In this document: positions 58,777-64,000 of the stretch, one piece after another | How positions within the stretch are numbered: the stretch's first letter is position 1 | Layout of the letters: every line of letters begins with the position of its first letter | Assembly: GCA_947685225.1 (NCBI GenBank) | Contig: CANTUV010000010.1 | Coordinates: 5,146,001 to 5,210,000 of the forward strand | DNA from: Garcia nutans | Taxonomy: Eukaryota; Streptophyta; Magnoliopsida; Malpighiales; Euphorbiaceae | DNA: 64,000 nucleotides | Direction of reading: 5' to 3' | Program-made: the position numbers and the translations under genes | The notes under the pieces: model-generated | Database searches by the model: none | Seen by the model: the letters and a program-made list of their open reading frames with translations, nothing else | Told to the model about the DNA's origin: nothing

Positions 58777-61700
58777 CTAAAAGGAGAGCCAAGTGTGAAT
58801 TCAGTGGAGAAGAAAAGAAATAGCTGCATTTTCCCATATTTTACGATTTTCCTACAATTATTTGGGCCTTTGAACATATCAATGTTTATTGTGTTTTCTA
58901 GGTCAAATGGCTGTGGCCTATTAAGTCCATAGGACTGGCTGAGGGAAGCTCACAAATGAGCAAATGCGGACTACCTGGGTTGACGACATTTGATTGGCCC
59001 AAATCATATTGGTATGGAAAGTGCAACATTCTTCAACATTCAACTCGGCTCATATAACCGTCATTTTTTTTTCTTTCTAAATCTCAGCTTTATTCAAATT
59101 TCCACATTAAAGCTAACAAAGAGTATGACACTTCTTATTAAAGCTAACAAAGATTGAAGGGTCTCATTGCCTTTGTTTCATTTGAAGTTTCAACGGTTGA
59201 ATGTTACAGATAATAACAACAGTTTTACTATGATTATACATTTTAACTTACTAAATATAATCTTAAATATTTATCACTTGATTTATCTTGAAAAAAATAC
59301 TATTATATTTACTTTATCTCAAATCAATTGTTAGAACTTCAAAAACTAATTATTTATTCAAAAGTATATTTGTTTATTATAAATAACTTCTTGTTGGTAT
59401 TTTATCATCAACAAAATTATTAGTGTTTAACACTTTATAATCATAATGTTAAATCCCTTAAAATTTTAAAATTTAAAAATACAATAACTATATATATCAG
59501 TCGCTATATAAATCATATATGAGACTTCAAATAGCAAAATTTAACTGTCAAAGGGCACCTGTGCAGGCTTCTTGGAACTATATATGCTCTACAAAAGCAA
59601 GTACAACAACCCAAAGTGGAAGACTAAAAACATTTGATACTGTAGTTGTTTTGGCTGGTGGTTAGTTGTTTGTAATGGAGAAAAGGTTTTGCAGGCTTTA
59701 CTTTAATCACGGTGGTTCAAGAAACCAGAAGGGTTCAAATGGGGCCAATGACATGTATATAATGCAGCAAATATTGGCGTTTTGGGTACAGCAATAACTA
59801 ACATTCTGGTGGATCGCAAATGGCAATTGGCAATAGTACCGTAGGAAAATTTGAACGCCCTCACGTTTAGGGGAAAACAAACACTGAAACGTACTATAAC
59901 ACTACAAGTGCTGCCCTTTAAGTAGTCGTTGGCATCAGATCTTCTGCCAAACTCCTTGTTGAATTGAGGAAAAAAGAAAATTTAAGCCGTCTCGTGAGTT
60001 TAGGACCCTACTGAACATCACTTACTAGTCTTGTCCTTGTCATGCCGGTAATGCGCTTATAGGATAATTGATTGAATGGAGGAGATTGAATGATAAAATC
60101 TCTACCAATAATGTGAGGGATTTTATTTTTTTTAAATAGGGGGAAAAGAGATTTTTTTTAAAAATTGTAAATATTTCCCTCCGTTTCATTTTATCAAATT
60201 AGAATAGACAGGGGAATGAATGTATGCCACCAGTAACACGGTTCAATTTGATTATTATATTTCGGATTGGAACCAATTTTTTTTTTTTTTACATTTGATT
60301 TGCATATGGATTAAGAAGTAATATTTTTATAATAAAAAAAATTATGTCATATAACGGGTTTTATGAAAATTTATTGATCAATTCCACATCATTTCAAATT
60401 TAGGATTAGCTAAGTTTAAATATATTTTCACTTAGCTAACAGTTCTACATTTTAATGGCATTTAGGTAAGCATAATAGTTTTGATACTATATTTAATTTT
60501 TTTTTAATATAGATATGAGAAAATCAACTTTAAAGGCTAACTAATAATGTTGGAAAGCCTATTTTTACATTAATTGGATCATATTTTTATATTAAATAGA
60601 TGAAGAATTATCTACATTTATATTACTATGAGGTAGTTCAATATTACCCATTCTTTGTCTCTCTAACTTCATCAAAATTTAAAATTAAAATCCAAAATCG
60701 AACACATTCATGAAGATAACCTAATTGCACTAATAATTTATATAATTTTAAAATTATAATGTTGTAACTTCAAAATTTAAAAAAATACATAAACAAACAC
60801 ATTGTTATCAATCTATCACTTTGAAATATTGAATTACATGCATTGTATTTGAAATTACAAGATTTTTTCCCTGCTTTCGAGTAAAGTTTTAATTGATTTT
60901 TGGACAATTTAAAAAAAAAAAGTTATAAAAAACAGTCATTTTGCAAAATGACTCATGTTTTCAAAAGTTTTAGAAAATTTTTTAAAATTAATTTTTTTTT
61001 TATAAAATGCATAATTTTTATAAAACAAAGTGCAATATGAATTTTTTTTTGGTAAGTTTTAGAAATTTCCGTAAAAGAAAGTAGTTATATCCAAAAGTTA
61101 TCATTTTAGAAAATTGTATTCAAGATGGTTTTTCTTTTTGAAAAATTTTATAATATTACAGTCTTTTTATGTAAAAATATGATTTTATAAAATAATATAC
61201 AAGATATTTTTTTCAAATTTTTGTAAATATTTTGCAAAATTAAATAACTTTTTGTAAAAAAATAATAATTTTATAAAAAGTTATATAAAGAAATAAATTT
61301 CATTTTTGAAAGAAATATTACGTTCGAAATATTATGATAGAAAGAAAAGATTTTTGTTTTGGAAATGAAGAAAGTTAGAATATAATAGGATGTTACAAAA
61401 ACATTTGGGTCACAAAAACATTTAGTTAATACGATGTTATACAATATAGATTTGGATTTAGGAAAAGTGAAATAAATTACATGATATGCGTTTTTTTTAA
61501 TTTTTAAATATTTTACAATTTAAAAAAATTAAAAATATTCTTTTTAAAATTAATTTAAAATATAATATACATATATATTTTTGAAAATGAGTATTTTTAA
61601 ATTAAAAAATAAATATTTCTAGAAAATATTTTAAAGAGAAAAACGTGTCTATACAAAATTCAAGATGTGTATAAGGATGAGATGCAACTGGTTCCCACAT

Positions 61701-61790
61701 TCCTTATAAAAACCAATACAAAGAAAGCCATATTATCTTATATATCTAAGTCCTTTACATGGACCATTTCCAGCTTCGAAGGCGAAGACG
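58777..61790. other. no gene recognised
   Basis: A GC-richer stretch at 59540-60050 is followed by AT-rich DNA. At 60900-61330 variants of TTTTGTAAAA and AAAAATTTT recur in a degenerate, low-complexity way. Nothing coding is supported. Confidence 0.4.
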
Positions 61791-61795
61791 CCATC

Positions 61796-62314
61796 CCAAC
61801 TACCGGCTGTTAAATTTTGGTTAATTAATTAAATATTTAATTTGATTAACTGAAATTATTATATATTAATTGATTCAATTAATATTTTAATTCAGTTAAT
61901 ATTTTTAGATGATTTTAATTTTTAGTTCGATTAATGATTAATTAATTCAATTTAATTAGTTAACCGTTAACTAAATATTTAAAAAAAAATTATTTTTTAT
62001 TTAATTTTTTAATTATTTTAATTTTTTAACTATAAATATAAATTTTTATTACAAAATAAAGTTATTTTTTAGTTCTTTTAATAAATTTTGTCAAATCATT
62101 TAATTATATTAATTTTTTATTATAAATAAATTTTTATTATAAAAATAAAAAAAATTAATCTGTTCGATTAATTAATTGAACTGATCAATTCGGTTCGGTT
62201 AATTAATTGAACCGACTAATATTCAAAATCGATCAGCTCATTTAAAAATTTATAAAAATTTCAATTCGATTAATTAATCGACAGACACCAATTGACCGAA
62301 TGACCACTCCTAAT
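61796..62314. mobile_element. possible old MITE rich in TTAATTAATT words
   Basis: The right end, reverse-complemented, reads TAGGAGTGGTCATTCGGTCA, similar in style to the TAGGGGTG termini of the hAT element at 15270. The interior repeats GGTTAATTAATTGAACCG-type palindromic words. The left end (near CCGGCTGTTAAATTTTGG) is poorly defined, and no clean duplication was found. Confidence 0.35.
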
Positions 62315-64000
62315 CGCAGTAGTTTCAACATCCAAAATTAACCTACCAACCCTAGCTATACATATATCCTCAATTTACTATAAATAAATTTCATAAATTT
62401 TTCATTTAATTATATATGCATTTTTATATTGAAAATCAAAAAATTAAAAAAAAATGTTCCCTGCAATTTTATTAAATTTAAAGTAAATTTTTTTGAAATA
62501 TATAAAATTTTTGGATGGATATTATATATTCGATTATTAAATTTTGAAAATTCAATATTTGATTATAGATATAAAGTATATTTATCACTTTAATTGTGTT
62601 ATTTTATCTAATAAAGTTATGAAATATATATGGTATTTTAAGAAATGAGATAAAATAAAAGTAAAATTTTAACTTCATTCTAAATATATATAAAATTAAT
62701 ATAATTTATATATTTAAACTATATTTTCTAAATATGAAAATTTATTCATAAGTAAATTATATATATATATATATTTCTAATTTATTTCTCAAATGGGTTA
62801 TAAATAAAATAAAAATTATAATATCCTGCCCATCATACTATTGGACATCTAAATTTGTAGGATAAGCCTTTGGACATTTGATTGAACAAAAAAAAAATAG
62901 AGGGTAGGGTGAAAGCAACATCATCCCAGAAAATGGTACTTGTATGTCTTATATATTTATTTTATGGGTCACAAAATGATTTCACTACTAACAATATATA
63001 ATATTATCACAACTCACGGCCCCACAATAACTAGCGACCTTTTTATTACCAATGTCTAGCAGCTCTGACCCAAAATCTCTTCTTAACCTGACAACAGTTT
63101 CCACTCCAATATATACAAATGTATGCATTCATATTCTTTGGAAAAAAAAAATACAAATATGTCATTTTTTAAAAAAAAATATCTAACTATTTTAACATAT
63201 TTTTAATATATAAAAATACTAAATATATATTTTTGAAATTAGCATATATCTTTACTACATTAAAAATACATTAAATATATACCTCTGAATAATTTTAAAA
63301 TTAAAAGTTAAAAAGTGAATATTTTTTTATTAAAAAATAAATATTTTTAAAAATAATTTTATTTTTTAAAATATATTTTTAGATAAGTCTTTTTTTTCTT
63401 GAACTTTCATTCCTAATTTTATTGATTCAAGCATAGATGAACGAGGCAGCTAACAATAGAAAAAAAAAATAATAGTAAAAATAATTAATGGAAATAAAAT
63501 GCTAGGCTGTTTTTATACCCCACAATGGCCAGTTACGTTGTGAACACAGCAAATGCAAGTTGAATTTCTTGGACTTGGAGACATTTTTCCTTGGATGTTG
63601 GCATTAGGTAACTATACCTTTCCATAAGGGCCTTGTACTATTTCTTTTCATTTGATTGACACTATCCTAATTACTAATTGGTCTACATATTATTTTTGAA
63701 ATACTTTTAATTAATTAAATCATTTATGATTTGGTCTCTACTCTATTATTTTACATAACTTTTACACTCCCATATTTAGGCTTTCTTAATTACTTTCAAA
63801 CAATTATTCCTACTAAGATTAATATACAATTTTCATTTAATAATATAAATATTATTGTTAAGATTAAAAAGTATATTCCAATTAAAAACGGTCTATATCC
63901 TATATAAAGATTGTTTTTATAGTTATATAATAATATATATGTTTTTTTACTTTATAAGAAAATATTTATCTATTTCAAGTGTATATTCTTATCTTATATA
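62315..64000. other. AT-rich, no gene recognised
   Basis: Long AT tracts with short (TA)n runs (for example 62757-62774). No coding pattern, RNA or bounded element could be supported up to the window end. Confidence 0.4.

Overview
This is nuclear DNA from a flowering plant, almost certainly a eudicot. The evidence is GT-AG introns, AT-rich intergenic DNA, and plant-specific families: a GASA/snakin peptide, a UGT74-type glycosyltransferase, an RH22-type plastid DEAD-box helicase, and hAT, plant RTE and L1 elements. The species cannot be read from the window; a rosid is a guess.

Layout. 0.9-3.65 kb: decayed 3' part of an EMB2004-like leucine-rich-repeat gene (+). 4.6-6.2 kb: two small non-autonomous hAT elements. 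9.6-10.1 kb: an intact three-exon GASA gene (+). 11.7-14.8 kb: a dead TTF-zinc-finger hAT element with a perfect 8-bp target-site duplication (TSD). 15.3-18.7 kb: a dead BED-zinc-finger hAT (Ac-like) element, also with a perfect TSD. 21.4-21.8 kb: a MITE-like inverted-repeat element. 21.96-26.18 kb and 28.52-32.75 kb: two sister copies of one 4.2-kb TTF-type hAT family, each with a perfect TSD. The second interrupts the last exon of a UGT74-like glycosyltransferase pseudogene (27.08-32.86 kb, +). 34.77-38.09 kb: a full-length, nearly intact RTE non-LTR retrotransposon (-). 39.9-45.85 kb: a complete eight-exon RH22-like DEAD-box RNA helicase gene (-). 46.1-47.6 kb: remains of an L1 LINE (+). 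48.4-50.5 kb: a 46-bp triplet repeat, a MITE-like element, a degenerate U2 snRNA-like sequence, and a deleted relative of the 4.2-kb hAT family. 51.5-52.2 kb: a probable hAT MITE. 54.7-58.8 kb: the 3' part of a gene for an RRM RNA-binding protein (-) with an in-frame stop and no recognisable first exon. 58.8-64 kb: AT-rich DNA without a gene I can support.

Only two host genes look functional: the GASA peptide (secreted, growth or defence related) and the RH22-like helicase (predicted plastid RNA/ribosome biogenesis). The RRM gene may also belong to plastid RNA metabolism, but its reading frame is broken here. The rest is mainly hAT transposons of several lineages and ages, and the gene remnants lying among them. 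I did not find a clearly new biological system. The most unusual structures are the row of CpG-rich palindromes at one end of the 4.2-kb hAT elements, and the complementary lesions in the two sister transposases.
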